Source of the DNA: Chelativorans xinjiangensis
GTDB lineage: Bacteria; Pseudomonadota; Alphaproteobacteria; Rhizobiales; Rhizobiaceae
Assembly (NCBI RefSeq): GCF_009812055.1
Contig: NZ_WQNH01000038.1
Location: 1-47,062, forward strand
Direction of reading: 5' to 3'
Length of the DNA stretch: 47,062 nucleotides
Both the position numbers and the translations under genes were made by a program. Below are positions 1 through 7,803 of the stretch, one piece after another. The notes under the pieces were generated by a model. That model was not told the origin of the DNA, made no database searches, and saw only the letters and a list, made by a program, of their open reading frames with translations. Each line of letters starts with the position of its first letter. The stretch's first letter is position 1.

Positions 1-67
1 AAAGCCTCTCAAGAATCCATCCAAACCTTCTTGGCAATAAAGAAAATACTGATATGCGATTCCCCTG

Positions 68-206
68 CCCACAAGGGGGAGATTGGCTGTCGCGGATGGT
101 TTCGCCAATCATCGATGTTGCAGACAAGGCGCCAGAGCAAGCGGCCAGCACAATCTCCCCCCTTGTGGGCCCCTTGTGGGGGAGATGTCCGGCAGGACAG
201 AGGGGG
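68..206. repeat. Intergenic G/C-rich inverted repeat (REP-like element)
   Basis: The leftmost 348 bases hold no convincing gene; the ORFs that can be drawn there overlap one another in several frames. An arm at 68-84 (CCCACAAGGGGGAGATT) is matched in inverted orientation at 152-169 with one extra C. A further CCCCTTGTGGGGGAGAT copy follows at 170-186, and then a segment containing CCGGCAGGACAGAG. Blocks of this kind are, from memory, dispersed between genes in Mesorhizobium-like genomes. The arms could fold into a long hairpin. Its role is unknown. Confidence 0.6.
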
Positions 207-348
207 GCGCGAAGGGGCACCGGCATTTCCGGCTATCCGTTCCGACCTCAGCCCCCGCGACCGCCTCCTCAGGATGTGCTATCAATGGGATGGCTAAGGA
301 GTCGGCAATGGCGACAGCGGTACGGTTCTCCGCTGGGGGACGCACAGG

Positions 349-1092
349 ATGAACCCGGCGGCCATCATCACCGGCGGCGCTTCAGGCGTCGGCCTTGCCG
401 TGGCCGAGCGCCTTCTGGACGACGGCTGGTACGTCGCGGTGGTCGACAGCGACCGTTCGGCACTGGCCGAGGCGGAGGACCTTCTGGCGGGCGAGGAGGC
501 GATCTTCCTTGCCGCCGATGTCACGGACGAGGATGAGGTCGCCGAGGCCTTCGACGCGGCTGTGGGCGCGCAGGGGCTTCTTGCCGCCCTTGTCAATTGT
601 GCCGGCATACGGCGCGAGGCGCCGTTCGAGGAGACGAGCGCGGAGCTTTTCCGCCAGGTCCTCGACATTAACCTGGCGGGTGCCTTCATTGCCTCCCAGG
701 CGGCACTCGCGCGCATGGGCGAGGGGCTTGTCATCGTCAACCTCACCTCCGTCAGCGGCCTGCGCGCCAATGGCGGCCATGCAGCCTATGGCGCCTCGAA
801 GGCGGGCGTGAAGCTGATGAGCGAGGTGATGGCGCTGGAGCTTGCCGGCCGTGGCGTGCGTGTCAATTGCGTGGCAGCGGGCCTTGTGGAAGCGTCCACC
901 GCCGCTTTCGACGAGGACATGGAGCGCCGCCGTGCCTGGCTGGAGGCGACACCGCAGCGCCGCGCCGCCGAGCCGCGCGACATCGCCGCGGCGGTGGCCT
1001 ATCTGCTTTCGCCGGAGGCCGGCTTCATCACGGGCCACACATTGGTGGTGGACGGAGGATTCTCGGTCGCTGGATTGCCGCGTGACGGTTAA
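349..1092 (+). CDS. SDR family NAD(P)-dependent oxidoreductase
   Basis: A 247-residue classical short-chain dehydrogenase/reductase, the usual length for the family. The N-terminal Rossmann motif TGGASGVG (8-15) binds the dinucleotide. NCAG (83-86) stabilises the core, and the catalytic set is Ser134 with Y147-x3-K151 (YGASK). The C-terminal GHTLVVDGG is typical of FabG-like members. An acidic residue after the second strand (VVDSD, 31-35) suggests a preference for NAD over NADP. The substrate cannot be told. The start at 349 has a modest G-rich upstream sequence. The stop overlaps the convergent DUF3750 gene by four bases. Confidence 0.9.
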   Translation: MNPAAIITGGASGVGLAVAERLLDDGWYVAVVDSDRSALAEAEDLLAGEEAIFLAADVTDEDEVAEAFDAAVGAQGLLAALVNCAGIRREAPFEETSAELFRQVLDINLAGAFIASQAALARMGEGLVIVNLTSVSGLRANGGHAAYGASKAGVKLMSEVMALELAGRGVRVNCVAAGLVEASTAAFDEDMERRRAWLEATPQRRAAEPRDIAAAVAYLLSPEAGFITGHTLVVDGGFSVAGLPRDG

Positions 1093-1841
1093 GCCGAGGC
1101 GGTGGCCCAGAGATCGATACGGCCGAAGCCGGGAAGCTTGATCGCCGGCTGCAGGAGGTCGAAGCCGGCAACGAGGCCCAGAAGGTTGAGCTCCAGCCCC
1201 GTATCCCGTCCGAGCGCCAGCCCGGCGTAGCCGCCGAGAAAGAGGCGGTAGTCCGTCCAGTCCGCATCGTGCTCGAAGACGAACAGGCCAGGCCGGTAGT
1301 CGCGGCCGATGGCGTTGGGCGGTATCGAGGCGCCGAGTTCAGGCACCTGGCTCGCCACATGGGCGACGAAGGAGTTGGAATTGGGCCCTGGCCAGATGAC
1401 GTAGTCGCCTCTGTGGGAATAGGGATAGCTGTCGATGGCCGCACGCATGGCGGGGAACAGCCGTTCGGCATCGGCGCCGTGAAGCGCCTTCACCACATAG
1501 GGCGGGTTGGAATACCAGCGCCCGTCTGGCGAATAGGCGTTCCGGCGCACGGGCATACCCCAGCCGACCTTTTCATAGCGCTCGTAGTCTCCGCCTTCCG
1601 GCTTGAGCACGATCCAGGTGTGAACGGAGAGGGCGCCTTTCATGCCGCCGGTGCGGGCGGCGAGCACATAGATGGCCGCTTCCTCGCTTATCGAGGCCGG
1701 CGGCAGCATGCCGGTCGCGCTCCAGTCGGCGGCGCCCCAGGAGGAAGGCCGCTCCTCGAGCCACCACCAGCCGGCGAAAACGCCGGCCGGCAGGAGGAAG
1801 GCGGCAAAAATAAAACTGGCAAGATGCTTGATTTTCCGCAC
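1089..1841 (-). CDS. DUF3750 domain-containing protein
   Basis: A 250-residue protein starting with a single hydrophobic segment (about 8-27) after a short basic head, so it is probably membrane-anchored or exported. The rest is a soluble domain rich in aromatic residues, with a His near 74 and the stretch WPGPNSNSFV at about 149-158. These features match the DUF3750 family common in Rhizobiales, whose function is unknown. The pattern of conserved His, Asn and Ser recalls papain-like or NlpC-like folds, but that is only a guess. It is divergent from the asparaginase gene, and its stop overlaps the SDR stop by four bases. Confidence 0.8.
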   Translation of the reverse strand: MRKIKHLASFIFAAFLLPAGVFAGWWWLEERPSSWGAADWSATGMLPPASISEEAAIYVLAARTGGMKGALSVHTWIVLKPEGGDYERYEKVGWGMPVRRNAYSPDGRWYSNPPYVVKALHGADAERLFPAMRAAIDSYPYSHRGDYVIWPGPNSNSFVAHVASQVPELGASIPPNAIGRDYRPGLFVFEHDADWTDYRLFLGGYAGLALGRDTGLELNLLGLVAGFDLLQPAIKLPGFGRIDLWATASA

Positions 1842-1910
1842 GGCGCCCGCTCTTTAACCCCAACCGCCGATGGTGCGGCAGTGATTGATCCCGGCAATAT
1901 TGGTAAGAGC

Positions 1911-2918
1911 ATGGCAAATCCGGTTCTGGTTGAGGCGCTGCGCGGCGGCGTGGTGGAAAGCAGGCATCGTGGCGCGGTGGCGGTGGTCGATGCCGACGGC
2001 GGGCAGGTTGTCGCCATTGGCGACGTGGAACGGCCCGTCTTCCCCCGCTCGGCGGTGAAAGCGATCCAGGCTCTGCCGCTTATCGAGAGCGGCACGGCCG
2101 GGGCCTATCGCTTCGGCAACCGCGAAATCGCGCTCGCCTCGGCTTCGCATTCCGGGGAGCCGGCGCATATCGAACTGGCGCGAGCGATGCTCGCGAGGGC
2201 CGGTCTCGACGATACGGCCTATGAATGCGGCGCCCACTGGCCGACGAACCACGAGACCACGCTCATGCTCGCCCGCACAGGCGGCGCGCCGACGCAACTC
2301 TACAACAATTGCTCCGGCAAGCATGCTGGCTTCCTGTGCACGTGTGCGCATAGTGGCATTGACCACCATGGCTATGTCGGCCACGACCATGCCGTTCAGG
2401 AGATGGTGCGCGAGGCGCTGGAAGCGGTGACCGGCGCTGCCCACGGCGTCGACGCCTGCGGCACGGACGGCTGCTCCATCCCCACCTATGCGGTGCCGCT
2501 GAAGAACCTCGCCCGCGGCTTCGCCCGCATGGCGACGGGCACTGGCCTTTCCAACACACGTGCCGCCGCTGCAAGGCGCATCTTCGCCGCCTGCATGGCC
2601 GAGCCCTTCTACGTCGCTGGCACGGGCCGCGCCGACACGGCGATGATGGAGGCGGGCAGGGGGCGTCTTTTCACCAAGGGAGGCGCGGAGGGCGTCTTCT
2701 GCGCCGCCATCCCTGAACGCGGCCTCGGCATCGCGCTCAAATGCGACGACGGCGCCGGGCGTGCCGCCGAAGTGATGGTCGCCGCGATGCTGCGCGACCT
2801 CCTTCCCGAGGGCGACCCGCTGCGCGCCGCTCTTGCGGCGATGGCGCGGCCGGCGCTGAGGAACTGGCGCGGCATCGAGGTCGGCGGCCTCAGGCCGGCG
2901 GGGGCTTTGGGCGGGTGA
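1911..2918 (+). CDS. ansA: L-asparaginase, ReAV/AnsA type (Asparaginase_II family)
   Basis: A 335-residue member of the Rhizobium etli AnsA/ReAV family (class 3 asparaginases), which hydrolyse asparagine to aspartate and ammonia and are unrelated to the E. coli enzymes. The serine-beta-lactamase-like active site is visible: S47-x2-K50, then SASHSGE at 77-83. The zinc-site residues known from ReAV correspond to C134 and K137 (CSGKH) and C188 (CGTDGC). K256 (FTKGG) matches the conserved late lysine. The frame is open further upstream, but ATG 1911 gives a protein starting at the family's usual point (MANPVLVE). It is divergent from the DUF3750 gene across 69 bases. Confidence 0.93.
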   Translation: MANPVLVEALRGGVVESRHRGAVAVVDADGGQVVAIGDVERPVFPRSAVKAIQALPLIESGTAGAYRFGNREIALASASHSGEPAHIELARAMLARAGLDDTAYECGAHWPTNHETTLMLARTGGAPTQLYNNCSGKHAGFLCTCAHSGIDHHGYVGHDHAVQEMVREALEAVTGAAHGVDACGTDGCSIPTYAVPLKNLARGFARMATGTGLSNTRAAAARRIFAACMAEPFYVAGTGRADTAMMEAGRGRLFTKGGAEGVFCAAIPERGLGIALKCDDGAGRAAEVMVAAMLRDLLPEGDPLRAALAAMARPALRNWRGIEVGGLRPAGALGG

Positions 2919-2992
2919 ACCTGAGAGTGTTGGATGCCGCGCCCCTTCGAGCCTGTCTCGTCGGCGAGGGTGGGAATCGGCTATGAAGCGGC

Positions 2993-3559
2993 ATGACCGC
3001 CACTCCCGATTTTCTCGCCCGCCTCGAAACACTCGTCTCCCGCTATCGCGCTGAAGTCGCCGCGCCGCATGAGCATCTGGCCGTGCTGCGCTGGCAGATT
3101 GCCGAGCGGCATGCGCTCGACGACCGCGCCACCATGCCGGGGCACGTGACCACCAGCGCCATCGTCGTCTCGCCCGATCATGCGCAGGTTCTCCTGATCG
3201 ACCACATCGCCCTCGGCCGCTGGCTGCAGCCCGGCGGGCACTATGAGCCGGCGGAACGCTTCTACCGGTCGGCGGCGCGCGAGGCGGTGGAGGAGACCGG
3301 CGTCGCCGGCCTCGCGTTGCATGGCTGGCACCTGGATGGGGATCTGCCCTTCAACATCGACAGCCATGAGGTGCCGGGCAAGGCCGCGCGCGGCGAGGCA
3401 CCGCACCTCCACCACGACCTGCAGTATCTTTTCACGGCCGACCCGCGCCTGCCGTTGAGAGCGCAGCGCGAGGAGGTCCATGCTGCCATGTGGAAGCCCG
3501 TCTCCGCTTTGCACGACATCGCGCCGAACGCGGCCGCCCGGCTTGAGCGGGTGAGGTAA
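2993..3559 (+). CDS. NUDIX hydrolase
   Basis: A 188-residue protein with a perfect Nudix box (G82-x5-E88-x7-R96-E97-x2-E100-E101-x-G103), which binds divalent metal and hydrolyses nucleoside diphosphate derivatives. The N-terminal 50 residues are a helical extension, and the segment just before the box (LQPGGHYEP) is typical of the family. Nothing in the sequence identifies the substrate. The ATG at 2993 has no strong ribosome-binding site. A 74-base gap follows the asparaginase gene on the same strand, so co-transcription is possible. Confidence 0.9.
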   Translation: MTATPDFLARLETLVSRYRAEVAAPHEHLAVLRWQIAERHALDDRATMPGHVTTSAIVVSPDHAQVLLIDHIALGRWLQPGGHYEPAERFYRSAAREAVEETGVAGLALHGWHLDGDLPFNIDSHEVPGKAARGEAPHLHHDLQYLFTADPRLPLRAQREEVHAAMWKPVSALHDIAPNAAARLERVR

Positions 3560-3639
3560 ACAACGGCCATGACTTCGTAAGCCGCTTCGGCTAACCTTCA
3601 TCCCGTCGGGCGCGGGCGTGGAAATCGGGAGTAGTCTTC

Positions 3640-4533
3640 ATGCGCTGGAGAGGGCGTCGCCAAAGCGCGAATGTCGAGGACCGACGAGGGCGGTCCGGCG
3701 CAAGTGCATTTCCTGGCGGTCGGATACGCCTGCCCATAGGGCGGGCGGGGCGTGGCGGCGGCCTGTCCCTGTCCTCCCTCATCATTCTCGTCGTCCTGTT
3801 TTTCGGCCTGCGCGCCTTGGGCATCGATCCGATGGAGATGCTGGCCGAAGGCCCCGGCGCGCCCAGTGGCGGGACCGTGGAGAGCAGTACCGCGAACGAC
3901 GAGATGAGCCAGTTCGTGCGCGTGGTCCTTGCCGAGACGGAAGATGTCTGGACCGACCTCTTCGAGGCCGAAGGCAACAGCTACCCCGAACCCTCGCTGG
4001 TGCTTTTCGGAGGGCAGATCAGATCGGCCTGCGGCTTCGCTTCTTCCGCCAGCGGCCCGTTCTATTGCCCGGGCGACAAGAAGGTCTATCTCGACCTCAA
4101 TTTCTTCAGCGAACTTGCCAACCGCTTCGGCGCGGCTGGCGATTTCGCCCGGGCCTATGTGGTGGCGCACGAGGTGGGCCACCATGTGCAGAACGTGATC
4201 GGCGTGCTGCCGCGCTTCAACCAGATGCGCCAGCGCATGAGCCAGGCCGAGGCCAACGCCATGTCCATCCGCGTCGAACTGCAGGCCGACTGCTTCGCCG
4301 GCGTCTGGGCGCATCACACGGCGCAAAAAGGTCTTCTGGAGGAGGGCGACATCGAGGCGGCGTTGAACGCGGCTAACCAGATCGGCGACGACACCTTGCA
4401 GCGGCGAACCCAGGGTTATGTGGTGCCGGAAAGCTTCAACCACGGTACGTCGGAACAGCGGCGGCGCTGGTTCGCGCGCGGGATCGAAAGCGGCCGGCCG
4501 ACGGATTGCGATACGTTCAACGGACCCATTTGA
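3640..4533 (+). CDS. Neutral zinc metallopeptidase (YpfJ family)
   Basis: A 297-residue membrane-anchored peptidase. A basic, glycine-rich head of about 42 residues is followed by one transmembrane helix (about 43-60), then the catalytic domain. H177-E178-V-G-H181 is the zinc-binding HExxH motif. The downstream ELQADCFAG (213-221) supplies the likely third ligand, Glu213. Architecture and length match the YpfJ/PF04228 zinc peptidases, whose substrates are unknown. The active site should face the periplasm, because the basic head is expected to stay in the cytoplasm. DUF2937 follows 30 bases later on the same strand. Confidence 0.9.
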   Translation: MRWRGRRQSANVEDRRGRSGASAFPGGRIRLPIGRAGRGGGLSLSSLIILVVLFFGLRALGIDPMEMLAEGPGAPSGGTVESSTANDEMSQFVRVVLAETEDVWTDLFEAEGNSYPEPSLVLFGGQIRSACGFASSASGPFYCPGDKKVYLDLNFFSELANRFGAAGDFARAYVVAHEVGHHVQNVIGVLPRFNQMRQRMSQAEANAMSIRVELQADCFAGVWAHHTAQKGLLEEGDIEAALNAANQIGDDTLQRRTQGYVVPESFNHGTSEQRRRWFARGIESGRPTDCDTFNGPI

Positions 4534-4563
4534 TCATCGATTGCTCCGAAGGGGGATTGCGGA

Positions 4564-5073
4564 ATGATGAGAGTTGGAACGGTTCTGGCCCTCCTGGTCT
4601 CGCTCGCCGGTGGGGCGGCGACCTCGCAGGCGCCTGAACTAGCGCAGCAGTACCGTCAGCGGCTCCACGGGGCGCTGCAGGAGCTTGCCCAAGTCGTGGC
4701 GCGGTTCGAGGAGGATGCGGCCAGCCATGAGTTGCAGCGTGACGAGGCGCTGGCCGTCTACAGCGATGCCGAGGAGCCCTTCCTGCGCGATCGCGGCCTG
4801 TCCATGCGCCGGGTCATCGAGCGCTTCGAGCATCTGGAGCGGCAGGCTGTGCGCCTCGCCGAGTGGCCGCTCTCGCTGCGCCCCTTGGCGGTTTTGGTCA
4901 ATCCTGATGGTGACGTGCTGAAGGGCGCCGTAGAGGACTTCGAGCCGGCGGTGCCGCTGACGGCGCATGGCATGATCTGGACAGTCTCCGGGCTGCTCGC
5001 CGGCTTCGGCCTCTACAAGACGCTGGCCTTCCCCTTCAGGCGCCGCCGGGCGGCGCGGGTGAGAGGACAATAG
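4564..5073 (+). CDS. DUF2937 family protein
   Basis: A 169-residue protein with an N-terminal hydrophobic segment (about 5-22), a long charged helical middle that looks coiled-coil (about 25-100), a second hydrophobic segment (about 136-155) and a strongly basic tail. This two-helix layout with a periplasmic loop fits DUF2937, an uncharacterised inner-membrane family. The start at 4564 is preceded by GAAGGGGATTGCGGA, a usable ribosome-binding site. It follows the zinc peptidase closely and ends four bases before the convergent carA stop. Confidence 0.82.
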   Translation: MMRVGTVLALLVSLAGGAATSQAPELAQQYRQRLHGALQELAQVVARFEEDAASHELQRDEALAVYSDAEEPFLRDRGLSMRRVIERFEHLERQAVRLAEWPLSLRPLAVLVNPDGDVLKGAVEDFEPAVPLTAHGMIWTVSGLLAGFGLYKTLAFPFRRRRAARVRGQ

Positions 5074-5077
5074 AACC

Positions 5078-6280
5078 CTAACGCTCGGCCAGCGCCGGCT
5101 CGCCCTTCTTCTCGCGGATCAGGTTGACGAAGCGGCGGAAGAGATAGTGTGAATCCTGCGGGCCGGGGGAGGCCTCCGGGTGGTGCTGGACCGAGAAGAC
5201 GGGACGCCCGACGAGGCGGATGCCGCAATTGGAGCCGTCGAAGAGGGAAACGTGTGTTTCCTCGACGCCCTCGGGCAGGCTGTCGCTGTCGACCGCGAAG
5301 CCGTGGTTCATGGAGACGATCTCCACCTTGCCGGTGGTGAAATCCTTGACCGGATGATTGGCGCCATGGTGGCCCTGATGCATCTTGACGGTCCTGGCAC
5401 CGAGCGCCAGAGCCAGCATCTGATGGCCGAGGCAGATGCCGAAGATGGGAACATCGCTCTTCAAAAGCTCGCGGATCATCGGCACGGCATATTCGCCCGT
5501 CGCCTCCGGATCGCCGGGCCCGTTGGACAGGAAGATGCCGTCCGGGTGCATGGCCAGGATGTCCTCGGCCGTGCTGGTGGCAGGCACCACCGTCACCTCG
5601 GCGCCGAGGCTTGAAAGCAGGCGCAGGATGTTGCGCTTGACGCCGTAGTCGACGGCGACGATATGCAGTGCGGTCTCACCGGTCGTACCAAAGCCCTCGC
5701 CCCAAACCCAGGGGGTCTCGCGCCAGGTGGAGGACTGGCCGGAGGTGACCTGCTTGGCGAGATCCAAGCCGACGAGCCCGCTCCAGGCCTTCGCCTCGGC
5801 CATGAGCGCCTCCACGTCGAACTTTCCGTCCGGTGCATGGGCGATGACCGCGTTGGCGGCGCCCTTCTCGCGCAGGAGCGCGGTCAGCGCCCGCGTATCC
5901 ACCCCCGACAGGGCGACGATGCCGCGGCGCTTCAGCCATTCGTCGAGGTGTTCGGCCGAACGGTAGTTGGACGGTTCGGTGATGTCGGCACGGAAGATGG
6001 CGCCCACTGCGCCGGCGCGGGCAGCCGGCGTCAGGTCTTCGATGTCTTCGTGATTCGCGCCGACATTGCCGATATGTGGAAAGGTGAAGGTGACGATCTG
6101 GCCGGCGTAGGAGGGATCGGTGAGGATTTCCTGATAGCCGGTGAGCGCTGTGTTGAAGCACACCTCGCCCACGGCCGAGCCTACGGCACCGAGCCCGTAT
6201 CCTTCGATCACCGTGCCGTCGGCCAAGACGAGCAGCGCCGTCGGCTTGGTCTCACCCCAGGGCGCGCTTGTCATTGCCAT
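5078..6280 (-). CDS. carA: Carbamoyl-phosphate synthase small (glutaminase) subunit
   Basis: A 400-residue glutamine amidotransferase subunit that supplies ammonia to CarB for carbamoyl phosphate, used in pyrimidine and arginine synthesis. The N-terminal CPSase_sm_chain domain (about 15-150) includes [16 protein letters not shown]. The class I amidotransferase domain follows (about 205-390), with the nucleophile C283 in GICLGHQ and H367/E369 in HHPEASPGP. The start at 6280 is supported by GGAG seven bases upstream. carB is not in the window, which is common in this order. An inverted repeat lies about 150 bases upstream. Confidence 0.98.
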   Translation of the reverse strand: MAMTSAPWGETKPTALLVLADGTVIEGYGLGAVGSAVGEVCFNTALTGYQEILTDPSYAGQIVTFTFPHIGNVGANHEDIEDLTPAARAGAVGAIFRADITEPSNYRSAEHLDEWLKRRGIVALSGVDTRALTALLREKGAANAVIAHAPDGKFDVEALMAEAKAWSGLVGLDLAKQVTSGQSSTWRETPWVWGEGFGTTGETALHIVAVDYGVKRNILRLLSSLGAEVTVVPATSTAEDILAMHPDGIFLSNGPGDPEATGEYAVPMIRELLKSDVPIFGICLGHQMLALALGARTVKMHQGHHGANHPVKDFTTGKVEIVSMNHGFAVDSDSLPEGVEETHVSLFDGSNCGIRLVGRPVFSVQHHPEASPGPQDSHYLFRRFVNLIREKKGEPALAER

Positions 6281-6432
6281 TTAGAATCTCCATCTACAGG
6301 GAGGCCTTGAAATATGTTCCGCCGTGCGCCATATCGCCCGGCGACATGCGAAGGGAGATGGCGTAAAGCCGCAGTCCCTTGCCAACACAGTTAATGTCCA
6401 TGCAAGGCGCGGACGATAGACGAAGGCCAGCA

Positions 6433-6449
6433 AGCGGTCAATTACCGCT
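6433..6449. promoter_or_regulatory. Inverted repeat in the carA-yqeY divergent region
   Basis: AGCGGT and ACCGCT form a perfect 6-bp inverted repeat around CAATT. It lies about 150 bases upstream of carA and 118 bases upstream of yqeY. It could be an operator for either gene. No regulator can be named from the sequence. Confidence 0.3.
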
Positions 6450-6511
6450 CGGGAATTGCTTGTGTCCGATTAACATAAGAATCCCAGCAACTTACAAGAT
6501 AGCGAAACGGT

Positions 6512-6540
6512 TTGCGTCACAAGTCAGTCGGCGGTATGGT
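6512..6540 (+). promoter_or_regulatory. Likely sigma-70 promoter for yqeY
   Basis: TTGCGT (6512-6517) and TATGGT (6535-6540) are separated by 17 bases. Transcription would start near 6547, just ahead of the GGGAG ribosome-binding site at 6553-6557 and the ATG at 6567. This is inferred from spacing and consensus only. Confidence 0.4.
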
Positions 6541-6566
6541 CGCCACTGCGACGGGAGATGAATGCC

Positions 6567-7016
6567 ATGCGCGAGAAAATCGCCCAGGCGCTGAAAGACG
6601 CCGTTAAGGAACAGGACAAACGACGCATCTCGACGTTGCGTCTGATCCAGACGGCCATCAAGGATCGCGACATCGCCAATCGCGGAGCCGGCAAGGACCC
6701 GGTGAGCGACGAGGACATCATGGATATCCTCATCCGCATGGTGAAGCAGCGCAAGGAATCGGCCAAGGGCTTCGAGGAGGGAAACCGCCTCGAACTCGCC
6801 GAGCAGGAGCGCGAGGAAATCGGCATCATTGCCGAATTCCTGCCCCGGCTCCTTGGCGAGGACGACATGAAGAAGGCCTGTGCAGAAGTCGTCCACGAGG
6901 TGGGCGCCGACGGGCTGCGCGACATGCGCCGTTGCATGAACGCGCTCAAGGAGAAGTTCCCCGGCCGAATGGACCTCGGCAAGGCGAGCGGCATCGTCAA
7001 GAATATGCTGCAGTAG
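6567..7016 (+). CDS. GatB/YqeY domain-containing protein
   Basis: A 149-residue YqeY-like protein. The family shares the helical tail domain of the GatB subunit of amidotransferases that make Gln-tRNA and Asn-tRNA, and it may bind tRNA; its exact role is not established. The opening MREKIAQALKDAVK and the STLRLIQTAIKDRD stretch are characteristic. ATG 6567 is chosen over ATG 6558 because GGGAG at 6553-6557 lies nine bases before 6567 and only overlaps the earlier start. rpoD/dnaG, frequent neighbours in this order, are not present downstream. Confidence 0.9.
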   Translation: MREKIAQALKDAVKEQDKRRISTLRLIQTAIKDRDIANRGAGKDPVSDEDIMDILIRMVKQRKESAKGFEEGNRLELAEQEREEIGIIAEFLPRLLGEDDMKKACAEVVHEVGADGLRDMRRCMNALKEKFPGRMDLGKASGIVKNMLQ

Positions 7017-7045
7017 GGGGCGAGGTTCACCCCCCTCACTGCATC

Positions 7046-7447
7046 TCACTGACCTAGGTCGACACTCACGGCAGCTGCATAGTCGCGAAAGAAAGCCGCC
7101 GCGCCATCCGCGTCGACCTCGCCGGCGGCCAGCGACATGGCGAATGCGTAGACCGTGCCGTTATCAGCGGTCATGCGGTAGCCGTTCAGGAGCAGGAAGG
7201 TGCCTGCCGCGACGATTGCCGTGCGCTTGTTGCCGTCTACGAATGCATGGTTGCGGGCAAGGCCGAAAGCATAGGCCGCTGCCAGCGTGAAAACATCGGG
7301 TTCGCCGTAGGCAGCCTTATTCTCGGCACGCGCCGACGTTGATTCGAGGGCGTTGTCGTCTCTGATGCCGTGGGCGCCGCCATGGCGGCGCAATTGCTCT
7401 GCGTGCATAGCCTCCACCGCCAGCGGGGAGAGGAACTCCCAGCTCAT
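7046..7447 (-). CDS. doc: Type II toxin-antitoxin system death-on-curing (Doc) family toxin
   Basis: A 133-residue Fic-fold protein of Doc length. The active-site motif H67-A-F-V-D-G-N-K-R75 matches HxFx(D/A)xNKR. Doc of phage P1 phosphorylates elongation factor Tu and stalls translation; other Fic proteins transfer AMP. The reading frame is intact, so the toxin is probably functional. Its first codons overlap the end of the upstream antitoxin gene by four bases, giving translational coupling in the usual antitoxin-first order. Confidence 0.92.
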   Translation of the reverse strand: MSWEFLSPLAVEAMHAEQLRRHGGAHGIRDDNALESTSARAENKAAYGEPDVFTLAAAYAFGLARNHAFVDGNKRTAIVAAGTFLLLNGYRMTADNGTVYAFAMSLAAGEVDADGAAAFFRDYAAAVSVDLGQ

Positions 7448-7665
7448 TCGGCCAGCTTCTGCAACGCGACTTTGTACTGATCCATGATCTCGTGTGCGGC
7501 CTTCAACTGCCGCTCGAAAGCGTCATCGACCGGCTGAAGAGCCAGTCGCTCACCCTCCTCCACCACATTTAGCACATCGCCGGCTTTCAGATTGTGCCGG
7601 GCGAGCAGTTCCTTGGGCAGGATAACGCCCTCGGAATTGCCGATCTTTCGGATGGTAACGTTCAT
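7444..7665 (-). CDS. AbrB/MazE-type antitoxin
   Basis: A 73-residue protein with an AbrB/SpoVT swapped-hairpin DNA-binding domain at residues 1-47 (IRKIGNSEGVILPKELL, then DVLNVVEEG) and a charged helical tail (about 48-73) that should bind and neutralise the toxin. The start at 7665 has AAGGAG eight to nine bases upstream. A perfect palindrome just beyond that is the likely autoregulatory operator. Doc is classically paired with Phd, so an AbrB-type partner makes this a mixed pair. Confidence 0.9.
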   Translation of the reverse strand: MNVTIRKIGNSEGVILPKELLARHNLKAGDVLNVVEEGERLALQPVDDAFERQLKAAHEIMDQYKVALQKLAE

Positions 7666-7677
7666 GGCCGGCTCCTT

Positions 7678-7701
7678 ATGTTATAACGCAGGATATAACA
7701 T
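7678..7701. promoter_or_regulatory. Palindromic operator of the antitoxin-doc operon
   Basis: ATGTTATA (7678-7685) and TATAACAT (7694-7701) are perfect 8-bp arms around an 8-bp spacer. The site sits directly upstream of the antitoxin ribosome-binding site, where an AbrB-type antitoxin would be expected to bind and repress its own operon. The arms resemble -10 elements on both strands. Confidence 0.6.
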
Positions 7702-7803
7702 CATGCGCTGCGCCGGCAAGGGTTGGCTTCCCCCATTCCCTGAAGCAAGATCGACGCGTCGTAGCGCGACCCAACTGATCGAGGTCGTCAGAAGGAACTT
7801 GAA

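Noticed and set aside
1269-1910. N-terminal extension of the asparaginase frame
   Set aside because: The open frame runs antisense through the DUF3750 gene. The family N-terminus begins at ATG 1911.
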